Assembly (NCBI GenBank): GCA_026261815.1
Contig: JAMPIT010000300.1
Location: 1,550,001-1,614,000, forward strand
From: Monarcha castaneiventris obscurior
Taxonomy: Eukaryota; Chordata; Aves; Passeriformes; Monarchidae
Length of the DNA: 64,000 nucleotides
Direction: 5' to 3'
Made by a program: the position numbers and the translations under genes. The notes below the pieces were generated by a model. It worked only from the letters and a program-made list of their open reading frames with translations, made no database searches and was not told where the DNA came from. This document shows positions 22,301 to 34,670 of the stretch, piece after piece; position 1 is the first letter of the stretch; each line of letters begins with the position of its first letter.

Positions 22301-22729
22301 AACGACAAATGCCAAGCGATCCCATCCCATTCAGCCTCTCATTCACGCTCACTCTGTTTCTCACATGAAAGCACTTCTGTACTCGCCATGTTTGTCATCC
22401 TGCCATGTAGCTCTTATTTTTGCTGTTACAGTTTCTTTTTGTCTCAGGTGAGGGTACCAGAGACGCTCTGGGTGCTGGAGAAGCAGAGCCACCGTCAATG
22501 TGAACAGGGGCTGGGCCGTAGTTTTCTCTCCTAAGAATTCTAAACTTTGGGACGCTTCTGCTTGCTCTTGAGCAATGGGGTCATATTTTCACAGAACAAG
22601 CTGTTATAATGTTGAGATGCATTTCCTAAATTGTGCAAACTAGCTCAGAGCCCATCACTCTGTGTGTAAAGTGCTGCTTTTTGTGGATACCCAGATTATA
22701 GTTGTCAGTGCTGGAATTTATCTTCCACT
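19311..22729. other. Single-copy DNA, no gene seen
   Basis: Mostly AT-rich with only short frames. A small direct repeat near 19347-19395 pairs two AAATAAATACT-TGCTCC units. No CR1 of the main subfamily is present. Confidence 0.6.
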
Positions 22730-24110
22730 TCACCATGAGGCTTGCTCAGTGTTGTGGCATCTTGAACTTTCTGCAGTAAATATTATCCTAATTAATTTCG
22801 TTTTTATCAGAAAACTTCTTCACTGTTCCCCCAACTTTTCAAATAATTTCTGGCCACACTGAACACCGTGGACCTTAATCCCCATGGGACTCCACTGCTG
22901 ATCATCTTCCACTGTGAAAACTCATCCTTTAGGATAATCTTCTATTTCCAATGCTAAGTTGTAACTCTGTGAGGTCCTTACCTGTAGTCCCTGGCTGTTT
23001 TAGTTTATTTAAAAGCCTTTGATGAGACCTTCTATGCATGAGGTTTCTGGAAGCTTGGGGTGAGCTGGAAATGCAGGGAAAAATTCTCAGCTGGAGCTCT
23101 GCTATTTACATGCTTTTGACTCCTTCAAAGAATTCCAGCAGATTTAGAAGGCTTGGATTCCTTTTACAAAAGTCATGTTTACTTTTCCTTAACATGTTAC
23201 TTTTATTCATGTATTCACTAATTCTGTTCTTTACTGGAGCTTCAGCCAACATGACCCATATGGACATTGGGCTTAGTGGTCTGAGGCTTCCCGAATCGCC
23301 ACTGGATTTATTTTAAAAACCCAATTTCTTATTAGTTACCTTCCAGTCCTTGGATAATCACAGCAATTTTCAGCAAAAGGTTACGCACTGAGGGTATTAG
23401 CTCAGATGATTCATATTTAACATTCTAGAAAAACCTTGTGTGAATTCCATTGGGCGCCCGCTGAAACGCTGTTATTCATTTTATCTGCTTTGTAATCTCC
23501 ACTAACCACCCTTAAATTAAGACAAGCCTTCTGTGAAGGCCTTATACACAAGATCCTGGTTCTAGAGTTTCCAAGATTCTCCAGGTAAACAGAGGTTTGA
23601 AAAAGACCCCCAAGAATTTGGGATTTTTTTGTGATAGCATCGTGTTTTCTGAGTGCTCCTTCCCCACCTGTGTGGCTCTTGCAAGCTCCTTGCTCTTGAT
23701 GTGTTCAAGAAGGATTTATAACATTCTTTTCTATTTCTTTAGCAAACTGCTTTTAAACTCTTTCTTCCGTCTATGTTATTGTGCTTTTACATTTAGTCTG
23801 CCAGAATTTATGTTCTTTTTAGATTTCCTTTTTCAGACACAACTTCAGCTTTTTGCAGGATACCTTTTAACTTCCAAGAGCCTCCCTGATCCTGCTGTTT
23901 TATGATGCAAGCTTTTTGTTTTCCTCTCAAGTCTTTTTTTTTGACAGGTTATATGCATTTGCTTTGAGCCTCCAATATAAAATCCTAAAATAGTCTACCT
24001 GCCATCTGAAAACATTTTACCTTTCTGGCTGCCACTCTGAGCATTTTTTGTAACAAATTCCCTCATTTTCCAATTTTCCTTTTGCCGGAATCAGGCACAA
24101 CCCCTTCATT
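22730..24110 (-). mobile_element. Old CR1/L3-like LINE remnants, antisense
   Basis: Two diverged parts, about 22,750-23,030 and 23,650-24,100. The first reads GGGACTCCACTGCTGATC and then TTTAAAAGCCTTTGATGAGA; the second CATTTGCTTTGAGCCTCCAA and ATTTTACCTTTCTGGCTGCC. These are typical of antisense ancient amniote CR1/L3 elements. Many indels; edges uncertain. Confidence 0.5.
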
Positions 24111-24564
24111 TGCCAGCATTGCTTCATTTCAGAGGATGCAGTCATGAGTCAGATAAAAGGATTAAGGGATTGGCCTAACCCAGTCTCTGGGAGGGCTGGA
24201 AAAACCAGCCATTAACATTTCACTAATGGTAATTTCCCTGATTTAGTTACCTGAGGAGCAGGCAAGGCAGCAGCTTGCCAAAGCTGGTGATGGTGGGAAT
24301 TCCTGCCCTGGAACATCCACTTCTGTCTGCAGCCTATAACAGGCCAAATGGCAGATAATTCGGGGAAAAAAATCAATCTGAGCTGATTTATCACCACGTC
24401 ACTGAAGTTTGATACTAATTAGTGTGAGTGTTTTGGGGCAGGGTGTTGGTGGGAGCCCGAGTGAGGAGCAGGGTCACAGTGACAATGTCCGGTTGTCACA
24501 TCAGCAGATCAGGAATGGCCGGGGTGTGAAGGACGAGGTGTGAGAGAAAGTGGTTCTCACACCA

Positions 24565-25008
24565 GAGAATCACAGAACCATGGAATCCCAAACTGGTTTG
24601 GGTTGAAGGGACCTTAAAGCCTATCCAGTGCCAACCCTGCCATGGCAGGGACACCTCCCACTGTCCCAGGCTGCTCCAAGCCCTGTCCAGCCTGGCCTTG
24701 GGCACTGCCAGGGATCCAGGGGCAGCCACAGCTGCTCTGGGCACCCTGTGCCAGGGCCTGCCCACCCTCCCAGGGAACAATTCCTTCCCAATATCCCACC
24801 CATCCCTGCCCTCTGGCAGTGGGAAGCCGTTCCCTGTGTCCTGTCCCTCCATCCCTTGGAAATTGTCTCTCTCCATGTTTCCTGTGGCTCCTTCAGGCCC
24901 TGCAAGGCCACGGTGAGGTCACCCCAGAGCTTCTTCTCTCCAGGCTGAACAATCCCAGCTCTCCCAACCTTTCCTCATGGGAGAAGTGCTCTGTTCCTCT
25001 GACTGTGC
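24565..25008 (-). mobile_element. CR1 LINE 3' end, about 440 bp
   Basis: One of the longest main-subfamily copies. It starts GAGAATCACAGAACCATGGA, passes through CTGCCATGGCAGGGACACCT, and reaches the region reading GAGCTTCTTCTCTCCAGGCT and CTCTCCCAACCTTTCCTCAT. Confidence 0.93.
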
Positions 25009-27225
25009 CAAAAGCTTCACGGAAGTCCAAATAATCACGAGTTTAGACCTCATGACTTCAGTTGCCATCTAACACAACCTTGGATATGCTCTGACCCACA
25101 AGCCGGCGCAGCCTCATTTGGTGTCCAATTCTTTCCAGGTCTCTTCAGCTGCTCCTTGCAGAAAGCAGGAGCTGCTTGTGGACAGCTCCAGAGCTGTTTG
25201 GGATCAGCAGCGATGCCAGGCAGGTGACAAAGCCTTCTCTCAGCCGCCCCACACCGTGACAGTGGCACTGCTGAGTGGCACTGAGCGCTTAGCAACAGGG
25301 AGAGTGATGGGGATACAGATGAATTGACTGTTTTCTGAGCAAGCTGGGTAGGAACAGAAGTAATTAGCTGCTAGCTGATGAAAAGGCATGCTTAATTATT
25401 AGTATAATTATAGATATAATAGACCAGGAATTATTCAGTAAAAGTAAGAAGGCCAATATGTTACGAAGAAGGTAATGGGAATGGAGGAGAGAATGACAGC
25501 GCTGTGAATTCTTGAGAGGAGATGTAAAGAATTAAGATGATAAATCAGGAATCTTTTGGGTTTCTAGTCTCTGACATATCAACTCAATTTAGCAGTGGTA
25601 GAAGGGTACACAGAGCTAACGAGGTCTGTGACTTGCATGATTTCTTTTATATAAGAACCCCTATATATAAGGGTTTATATAATGTTGATTTAACTGATGG
25701 AATGCCAATGAAATCGAGCTGTGCTTTCATAAATCTCAGAACTTGCACAATTTCACAGGGATCTTTGCTCTTCTTCCAGCACAGCCATTTCATTCAATGG
25801 GTCCTGCAGGAAGCTCGGCTGTAGCTGCTTCTGATCAATATTGGTAATTGATTATAATTGTTTGATAAAGCAGGACTGCTTTCCCTGACACCCTGAGAAA
25901 TCATCTGGTTCAGAAGGTGCCATGTTAGGCAGCCTGGCCACTGCAGCTGAAATTGCTTTCCTTGGGAAAATGGCTGGAGAAAACAGGCTGAACTGCGCTA
26001 ACATCAGGAGTACATGGTTGATGTAGGATGTAGAATCACTGAAATGGGTAATCTGGGGAAGATTAAAGCATTTTAAGATTTTTTTCCAATGTCAGAATGG
26101 ACACAGGGAGAGCTGGCCCTGCCTTTATGCCAGGGATTGGACTGGATGCTGGTGGCAGCAGCAGTGAACTGGTGTCTCTGTGGGAAGCTGCAGCTGGGAG
26201 GCCCAAGGTGTCTATGTTTTCTAAAATTGTAGTAGTTTCTAAAATTCTGTCGGTGGGAGGGGAGACTGGCACCAGCAGCTCTGATCTAGATCCTGAGAGT
26301 CTGAGAGCAGCAGTGCCAAAGGATTCTGAGCCCTTCTGCCCATTGCACTGCTTGGCGGGGGGAGATCAAGCTACAAAGATTTTATTGCATTAGTATTTGA
26401 GGGCTAATTATTAAAACGGCTTTTGATGAATGAGTTGTGAGTCAAGCTGGTCTGGCAGACAGCATTTTGATGAGGTGTTTGTGAGACAGATAGTCCTAAG
26501 ACGGTAAGATGAACACAAACCACTAGCCTTAATGATGATGTTAATGCAGAAATGATACAAATGTACAGGAGCAATTGCCGTGTGAAGCCACTGTGGTACA
26601 TCAGGGCAAACTGGGGACAGACAAACCCTAATCAGCCTCAGCTGGGCACAGAATCCTTGAAAAGTGAAGCTGGATGAAGTCCCAGCTGATCACTTAGTCC
26701 ATCTCCTGCTTCCACAGCAGAATCAGAGCTGCTCGGGACATTCCTGGCGTGTGCAGAGCAGTAGTTTCACGGGCATTTGGTAACAGACTTTGATCTGGCA
26801 CAGGGCTGCTCCTGCACCGACCCTGCACCGTCAGGGCTTCTCCTGCTCCTCTCCGTGCTTTGCTCTCTGTTGACACCTCCTGTTCTCAGTCTCTTCATTC
26901 AGCTCCTGTTTTCCATTGTCTTGCTGCTTTGCCTGTCAGCCTTTCCCGAGGAGCAGCACCCAAACCTGGACATGCCTCTGCCCTCAGGTGTTTCGGAGGA
27001 CAGCAGAGGACCTGCAAGATGTCTGGCAGGTATTTCTGCTGCTAATAGAGCTGCTCAGGATAATAAACTCTCTCTCTGCTCAGGATAACAAGCCCTGTAC
27101 AGCCTGTGATCCAGCAGAACCTTCAGATTGTTCATTTTTCCAGACTGCTTTCTGCCAGCTGGTGTCTGTTCTGTATTTGTGCACTTTACTCCTGCCCAAG
27201 TGAAACCACTCTGCTTTTTTCACCA
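25009..27225. other. Mostly single-copy DNA, no gene seen
   Basis: A GC-rich patch (25,060-25,330) has a 69-codon plus frame of unknown nature. An AT-rich stretch follows, with an imperfect palindrome near 25,645-25,683. I recognise no gene. Confidence 0.55.
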
Positions 27226-27450
27226 GTGAGGTGGCTCCTGTATTTATAGACTTGTCCAAGTTGTCAGAAGTTTTTAATACTGCTCTCCCCCATGTATTCT
27301 CAGCTGCTCTTTGCAGATTTAATCTTGGCAGATTTAATAAACACGCAGTCCATTCCCTCATCCAGACTATCAATAAAATATTGAATGGATCTTATGAGCA
27401 GCTGAGTAACCATTCCATTTGTCCTTTGCATTTCACAGTGAGCCATTGGA
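27226..27450 (-). mobile_element. Possible old CR1 remnant, antisense
   Basis: TCATCCAGACTATCAATAAA followed by ATATTGAATGGATCTT resembles the antisense of ancient CR1 ORF-end DNA common in birds. Short and diverged. Confidence 0.35.
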
Positions 27451-28090
27451 AACTGCTCTCGGACTGCAGATTCCAACCAGATTTGTGTCAGGACTTCAGC
27501 CAAGGCACTCTTCACTTAGGGATGTCATGTGGGACAATGCCAGGAGCCCCAGGTGTGTGGGATCTGCTGCTTCTTCCTTATCCACAAAGTCTCATCCATT
27601 GGAGAGCAAAATTGGGTTGGGTCAGCTCATTTAGTTCCTGAGGGATTCATGTAGACAAGGATTCATCTCCCAGTTAGTTTCTATGCACTTAGAAAACATT
27701 CTGATTATTCTGCTGTTTTACTTTGCCTGGGTGTTAAATCTTTTGATATTTACTTATTCTGTTCGATTTATGGACAACTCCCAGTGTTGGAAAAGTGTAA
27801 GAACTTTATGGGCAGTTGGGAAGGCAACAGATCCAAACCTCTCACTGGGAGAAATGCTGTGCCAAATGTGAAATTCCTGTGATAATTCACAGAGTCACAA
27901 GTGGTTTTCAAGAGAGTGGTGGAAGGAATGTTTTGACAAAAAGAAATTATTTCATTTCAGTCTGAGAAATGATGATGCAAATCAGCATGACTCAAAAAAG
28001 AGATTTCAGGGAGCCTTGAGAGAATTCTGAACAGTTTGAACTGCAAGTCTGAGCAGCCTGGTAGAAATTGTCTGGTAGATTAGAAATTGT

Positions 28091-28300
28091 GAAGAAATTC
28101 CTCCCTGTGAGGGTGGGCAGGCCCTGGCACAGGGTGCCCAGAGCAGCTGTGGCTGCCCCTGGATCCCTGGCAGTGTCCAAGGCCAGGCTGGACGGGGCTT
28201 GGAGCAGCCTGGGACAGTGGAAGGTGTCCCTGCCCATGGCAGGGGGAGGAACGAGGTGATTTTTAAGGCCCTTCGACCCAAACCATTCTGTGATTCTACA
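28091..28300 (+). mobile_element. CR1 LINE 3' fragment (main subfamily)
   Basis: Sense copy from GAAGAAATTCCTCCCTGTGA to ACCATTCTGTGATTCTAC. It shares the rarer variant CTGGCAGTGTCCAAGGCC with the antisense copy at 28961-29155. Confidence 0.93.
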
Positions 28301-28960
28301 ATAAATATAGCCAGGGTCACGTAAAAGAAGAAACTGTGAAAGAAGAAGTTGGGAAACCCAATTTTGGGGTGCACTGACTTCCTTGCCTGTAATAGATTGG
28401 TAGTGAACTTCTAAGAAAATAGAACTAGAGATTAGACTAAATTTCATAACCTTTTAACCCAGAGAACCTGGCTCTTGTTTGCAGAGTGTTTTCTGAGCTC
28501 TCCTACAGGCTCAGTGTTGACAGGAGCTTAATCACAGCACAGGGTGACCTTTGCACAGCTCAGTGAGAAGTGCCCCTGTGCTGGGCTTTAGAATCTCCTG
28601 CTCACTGCACACACGTGGCTGCAGGTTTGATCCCTCCAAAACAACGGATTATCCTGTGCTCTGTAGCACTTGTGGAGTGTTTGATACTGTGTGGGTGGGA
28701 AGTGCATGCATATTTATGTGAACACTCCAGTGGATGAGTGGAGGAAGAAAGAAAAACCATTGCAGTTGGGATGAATGATTTGCTGTTATTCAGAAACACT
28801 GATTTTGCCTGAACTTGGTATTTCACAAAGGAAAACCACCCAACAAACTCTTAGCTACGTGTGCTTTAACAAGCCTTTGGGTCAGTGCCTTTTCTGCTCT
28901 GCATTTTTCTTGTGTAGAATTGTTATCATCATGGGAATGCCTTGGATTGTTTGGAATAAC

Positions 28961-29155
28961 CACAGAATCCCAGACTGGTTCGGGCTGGAAGGGACCTCAT
29001 CCAGTGCCACCCCTGCCATGGGCAGGGACACCTTCCACTATCCCAGGCTGCTCCAAGCCCCATCCAGCCTGGCCTTGGACACTGCCAGGGATCCAGGGGC
29101 AGCCACAGCTGCTCTGGGCACCCTGTGCCAGGGCCTGCCCACCCTCCCAGGAAAG
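28961..29155 (-). mobile_element. CR1 LINE 3' fragment (main subfamily)
   Basis: Antisense copy, starting CACAGAATCCCAGACTGGTT and ending in CCACCCTCCCAGGAAAG. It forms an inverted pair with 28091-28300. Confidence 0.93.
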
Positions 29156-30364
29156 ATGGAATTGCTGGTGGAGAAGAGAAACCAAAGTGTCATCCAACTC
29201 CTGAAATAGAGGCAGATGTATTCCATGCAGGAATACTGAAATGTGACCAGGGGCTCTGTAACAACTCTTCCTTCTTTTTATCCCCCATCTTCTGCAACAG
29301 AGATCCCTTCTGCTTCCTCATCCTTACAGCTTAAGGAGCTGCACAAGTATTTTAGATGTCATTTTTGTGTGCAGAAATGTTCTTGCTTGCTGGTATCCTT
29401 CTTTTTTAATGTGCCCTGCACAGGAAGGGTCGGGAATGTTCCTGGTGACGAAGCAGATCCATGGGAATGCTCTGAGGAGAGGGGTACAAGGCAGTGTAGA
29501 ACAGATTTATAACACTGAGGTGAGTCAGTTCTTAGCAGAGAGGGCTTGGGAGTATTAACTCCCAGTGACTTCCACTACAAGGCAGCTGTTAACATATTAC
29601 TGTGAATTGGTTTAGGGGAAGAGAAAAAAAAAGGATTAAAATTGCATAAGTAGATAAATTTTAAAGCGACAGAAATAATAATGACATGAAAATTGGCTGC
29701 AAGACCTGAGCGACAGTAAGGATGGAACGTTTTAAAAATAAATGGGTAGCCAGGAAAGGGTGCAGGGAGGGAGGCTGCCTGCAGATCACAGAGGCACCTG
29801 AGCTTGACAGTTTCTATGACTGCACGAAACAGAGCCACAGCCAGGCCCCCGCTCTCTCCCAGCACACTCTCCTGCACGGCAATCAGCCCCAGCACCAGGC
29901 TGCTGAGGAGAAGCCTCCCACTATTTAGTATTCATTAGAGATGGCATTTTTCAGATTGCAGTGCAGAGTGTAAACAAGCCACGCTGGAGGGAGAGTGGAG
30001 AGCAGCCTTTCTCCCAGCTCTGATTTATTTCTTGTTGATATTCGCTCACTCCACAAACCTGTGGTAGCACCAATTTGAAGGAGCTGTCAAGCCAGCCCTG
30101 TTTTCCAGCCTCCTTTGCAGGGAGCCAACCCACCAGGAGGCAAAGCACAGTCCCTGCAGCAGGACAGGCCTGTGGCTCCCTCGTGGGGCTGCAACATCTG
30201 GCAGCTTTGTTTGTGGCTCTGCCTGGGATGTGCCAGCTGCCTGCTTGGCATTCCATGGCCACTGCAGCCTGGAACCTCGTCTGCAGGAGGAGGGAGCCTG
30301 TCCCCACAGCTGGGCACCTGCAGCTCTGGGCAAAACCTGCCTGGACATACCTTTTAGTTTGTTT

Positions 30365-31273
30365 TCATTTAAATATACACACACTTCCTATCCACACAGT
30401 GTCAAACACTCCAGAAGCTGCCAGGATCCCAAGTCCTCTGAGAGTGACCACTGCTGTCACATCCAGGCAGGGACAAGGCACCCGGAGAGCCCTGTCCTGC
30501 TGTGTGGAGAGCAGGGCATGGCCCACCCTGCATCTCCCCTTTGGCTGGTGTGAGATTGGCTTCTTACAGGGGAGCTGGATGCCAATCACCCAGAAAAGAC
30601 TCCCAGGTGCTTTTCCAGCCCCTCTGAGCCATGAGTTCCTGTAAACCATAATTCCTGAGCACGGGGAGCTGTGGTGTGGGGGGTGCACACTCCCCCCAAG
30701 CTTCCCACAGCCCCCCCAGATCCTGCTGTTAAAGCCAGACCTGGAAAGCTGAGGAGAGGCTGCATGTGACAGCTCTGCTCTCCCCCCCTGGGGGGCTGTG
30801 TGAGTGCGGGGAGCCTGGGATTCCAGGGGATCCTTCCAGCTCTGCTCTCCCCCCCGGGGGGCTGTGTGAGTGTGGGGAGCCTGGGATTCCAGGGGATCCT
30901 TCCAGCTCTGCTCTCTGAACGTTGAGTTCCCAGCATTCTGCTGGCAGAGGTGCATTCCTGCTTTTGAATAGGATTCTTCCTTCGGGAATTCCTTCTCTGA
31001 ATTCCCTCCCTGTCTTTTTCCAGGCCCTTTTGGAAGCTTGGTGTTAGAAATTCCATTGCCTACCTCTCCCAACATCCAGGTCCCTGCTCCCTGCAGTGCC
31101 AGGGCAGAGTCCTCCCCATCCTTCTCTTTCCAGCTGGAGGTGCTGCACATCCTCTTTCCTCCACAGCCTCCCTCCTCTGGAAACTCTGGTGAATACCCCT
31201 CTCTTTTTCCAGAGGGATTTACGACGTTATCTGAGGAATATTTGATTTCCCCCCAACTCCCTCGCAGTACCAC
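30365..31273 (-). other. Orphan 302-codon open frame, coding status unknown
   Basis: The frame runs uninterrupted from an ATG at 31273 and encodes a hydrophilic, Lys/Glu/Ser/Gly-rich sequence. Two adjacent 22-residue repeats contain EQSWKDPLESQAP; they come from the 66-bp duplication. There is no domain I recognise, no intron signals were sought successfully, and it is not main-subfamily CR1. The opposite strand also has a 189-codon frame at 30075-30644, so the region is simply stop-poor. More likely chance than a gene. Confidence 0.2.
30771..30916. repeat. 66/67-bp tandem duplication with a partial third unit
   Basis: Units are 30771-30837 (67 bp) and 30838-30903 (66 bp), plus a partial third copy from 30904. 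Each has AGCTCTGCTCTC, a C-run facing a G-run (a near-perfect palindrome) and ATTCCAGGGGATCCTTCC. The 1-bp length difference is in the C-run. Confidence 0.95.
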
Positions 31274-32279
31274 CTAACTTAAAAATGAGACCTATTCAAA
31301 AGTGCAGGAGCTTCCTAAAAGGAAATTAAAAGCAGCTGCTCTAAGGATGCAGAAGATGAGAAACCAGATAAACCCAACCTATCTGAAGCTCAGAGCAATA
31401 TATCACTAAGTGAAATAATTCTACAAGGGACCAAAAAGGCAATATTCTAACAGCACAGTGGAAGAGAGTATTCAGAATCTGGAGTTTCTGAGCAAATAAA
31501 GAAACTATGGGAAAAAAAATTAAAAAACCCATTAACTGTGAAGCTAAACCTGTAGGGCAGGCAAGGGAAAATTTTAAGGTGCAAACTCACTAAAGGAATC
31601 ATAAAGATATTGTAAAAATGTATTCCAAATCACCAGAATGGTATTTTTCCAGAGGTTTGGTAAGCAGATGAGCAGCCTCTAATAGGATTTCCTGTAAGAC
31701 AGGAAAGTGAAGTGAATTTTGTGTTGGTGCTGTCTATAGTTGAGGTAGGTTGTTCTCCCATGAGAGCCAAACTTATGAGGACAAGTGTAAGGAACCGTCT
31801 CAAATTAAATGACAATAAAATTCATTTTAGGACTAATTGATAAGATGAAGAGTCAGAAATTACCAAGACCATCTGGTAATCACTCAAGAGCTCTGGAGGA
31901 AAACAAATATGCAATTATGGAGCTACAATAGTGTGTAACCTGTCACTTAAATCAGTTTCCCTGCAGGAGGGATGGAAGTTGGGAGATGTGACAACAATCC
32001 TGGAGAAGGTCCCCAGGAGTGAAGGGGAGAGCTGCAGATGGGCACAGTGGAAGAGCAAGGGAGGAGAAATGATAAGGAAAAAACAGAATAAATGGATAAA
32101 CCCCAATGTATTTGGGAATTTTTTTTCTAGTGAGAAACCACAACTCACAAATTTGTTGGAGCTCCTGAAAGGGTCCTGAAAGGGCACTAAAGGACCTACT
32201 CAGAACTGCACAAGAAATGATCTGGTGGGTGAGGCCATGGTTCCTCTGCCTGCACTGCACACCTGTCCTAGATATGACC
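31274..32279. other. AT-rich intergenic DNA, perhaps old LINE relics
   Basis: A-rich plus strand with no long frame. Pieces such as GAAGTTGGGAGATGTGACAA look faintly like decayed LINE ORF2, but I cannot confirm this. Confidence 0.35.
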
Positions 32280-32800
32280 AGAGAATCCCAGAATCCCAGG
32301 ATCACTGAGGCTGGAAAAGCCCTCCCAGCCCATAGAGTCCAAGCTGTGCCCGATGCCCACCTTGTCCCCAGCCCAGAGCACCGAGTGCCACCTCCAGCCC
32401 TTCCTGGGACACCTCCAGGGATGGGAGCTCCAGACCTCCCTGGGCAGCCCCTGCCAAGGCCTGAGCACCCCTTCCATGGAGAAATTCCTGCTGCTGTCCA
32501 CCCTGAGTCTCCCCTGGCCCAGCCTGAGGCCGTTCCCTCTCCTCCTGTCCCTGTTCCCTGGGAGCAGAGCCCGACCCCCCCCGGCTGCCCCCTCCTGTCA
32601 GGGACTTGTGCAGAGCCACAAGGTCCCCCCTGAGCCTCCTTTTCTCCAGGCTGAGCCCCTTTCCCAGCTCCCTCAGCCTCTCCTGGGGCTCCAGCCCCTT
32701 CCCAGCTCCGTTCTCTGCCCTGGGCACGCTCCAGCCCCTCCATGTCCTCTTGTCATGCAGGGCCAGAACTGGACACAGGACAGGAGTTGTGGCCTCACCA
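32280..32800 (-). mobile_element. CR1 LINE 3' end, about 520 bp (second subfamily)
   Basis: Antisense copy running from GAGAATCCCAGAATCCCAGG through CACCTTGTCCCCAGCCCAGA and GACCTCCCTGGGCAGCCCCT to CATGCAGGGCCAGAACTGG. It is the same subfamily and almost the same extent as the sense copy at 55195-55760. Frames of 138-263 codons over it are artefacts. Confidence 0.93.
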
Positions 32801-34670
32801 TAATTTTATAAATCTCACGCACATCCTTCTCGCTCTCTCCAAACTGAGGAGCCCCTTTAGTGTCTCTTCCAAAGCAACATCTGAAAATCAGCATAATGTG
32901 GTTGATGGTTCTTGACAAACCTTGTAATGGAGCTGTAAAATCCCTTGCCACAGGATATTATAGATGCTCAAAGTTTACTTGTGCTCCGGGGGTAGCAGGA
33001 GAAGTTAATGGAGGGAAGTTAAAGCAGAACCTGTTCAACAGTAAAACCAGGGATTGTGACTCAGACAGTCCCAAGACACTCATTGTTGGGAAACAGAATA
33101 ACATCCCAGGAAAGCTCTGCTGCATTCCTGGCTGTGTTCTTAAACCCCTTCCCTGGGCATCTGGATTGGGAAGCTGCTGCTGGAGCAGGGGAACCTTCAC
33201 CTGACCCAGCGCAGCCTCCGCTGTGCTTTGTTGTGTTCTGTCAGAAGCAAATGAAACACCGCTCCGAATGTAAACACTTGTGATGGCTCCTCTCCCCACT
33301 ACACAGGCAAACAATGAATTTTTATTCGAATGCTAATGAAGATCTCACCACGAGGCTGCCGGGGCTCAGCGAGCACTAGAAAGAGGAAAGCTACACGGGA
33401 GAAATAACGAGAGGGTCTTTAGAAAGGGATGAATATGTATTGGAGAGATTGATGTCATTAACCACTCACGGGTCAAAAATACACTTGAAGCTACTGATGT
33501 AATTTGAAGTAGGTAAACAAGTCTAGGGAAGAAAGTTTTCCTACAATTGGTGCATCTGTTGTGATCTGAAAAGGAGAAATTTGTACTCCTTGCATCGCTT
33601 TAACGCTAAACGATCTGGGCTTTGTAGTCAAAAAGCAGCTCTTTCCACAGGCATCTAATCTGGATCTCTTTTGGTTTTTGGATCAGAGCTGAGACAAGCT
33701 CCTTTTACAAATTTGTGCTGCAGTCTACTAAAAGAGCTGTTCCTTGCCAGGAGAATATTACACACAGTTCTGAGAAAAATGAAGAGAGTCAGCTCGTTTG
33801 AGAGCGAACTGATGCTTACTCACAACACTGATAAGGCTGACATTTACTGAGGAGTGCCACAATTCTCAGGCCAATCAAAAATCCCGAGAGGATGCGGGTT
33901 TCTTTTTTTCAGTGATGCTTCACATGCTATTGATTGAGGATGAGCTTCAGCCTTCTGAAGTGTTTGACTGAAAAAATCCAAGGGTGTGGATCCCAAGTCC
34001 TCTGCCCGAGTTCCACGCAGCTGTACCAGCCTGCCTTGGCACGTTCGTTAATGGCTGTGGTGTGGTTAATGATGCTCCACAACTTGTCAGCGCCTTATGT
34101 GTCATTTTTCATTCCTGAAGTGTATTAAAAGCACTTGTGCAAGAGTTCTTGGTGCCTTGATTGCAATTAAAAATGATACTTGGAATGATGCCACTTCACA
34201 CCTTCGCAGAGGAGCGCGGGCTCGCGGGAAATTCCTGTTGGTGACATCGGGGTTCTGCCTGGTGCCCTGTCTGTGTTTTGGATTTGGGAGCATCCACAAT
34301 TTCTGGCTGCGCAGGATTCCTCGGGATTAGCCCTGCCTGAAAAACGCTATCAGAAGGCTCTCGAGTGCTCAAGTAGATTATGTCAAGCAGTTCCCTTTTG
34401 ATCATTATTATAAAGAAATGTTCAAATAGTTCTGGAATATTAGTGATGCAAAATTTTCATTACAGTCACTGTGGTAATTAACTCCTGCCATATCATGCTC
34501 CTTATCTAGGAATTCCATTATTCTGCTTTTATTATCATTTTGACCAACTTTCAACATACAAAGCTGTTTCTCTGTCTCATCTTTTATCTTTTTTGAGTAG
34601 ACAAGAAACCCGAATAGTGGTGAAGAATTTTCTGACAAAATTATTTTTCAGGGAAGAAAAAATCCCTTAT
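32801..34670. other. Single-copy DNA, no gene seen
   Basis: No repeat recognised. The stretch 33,290-33,560 is AT-rich with several ATTA/TAAT cores and looks like candidate conserved non-coding DNA. Confidence 0.5.

Noticed and set aside
31952..32743. 263-codon minus frame
   Set aside because: Largely sense-strand CR1 3' DNA of the element at 32280-32800; not a host gene.
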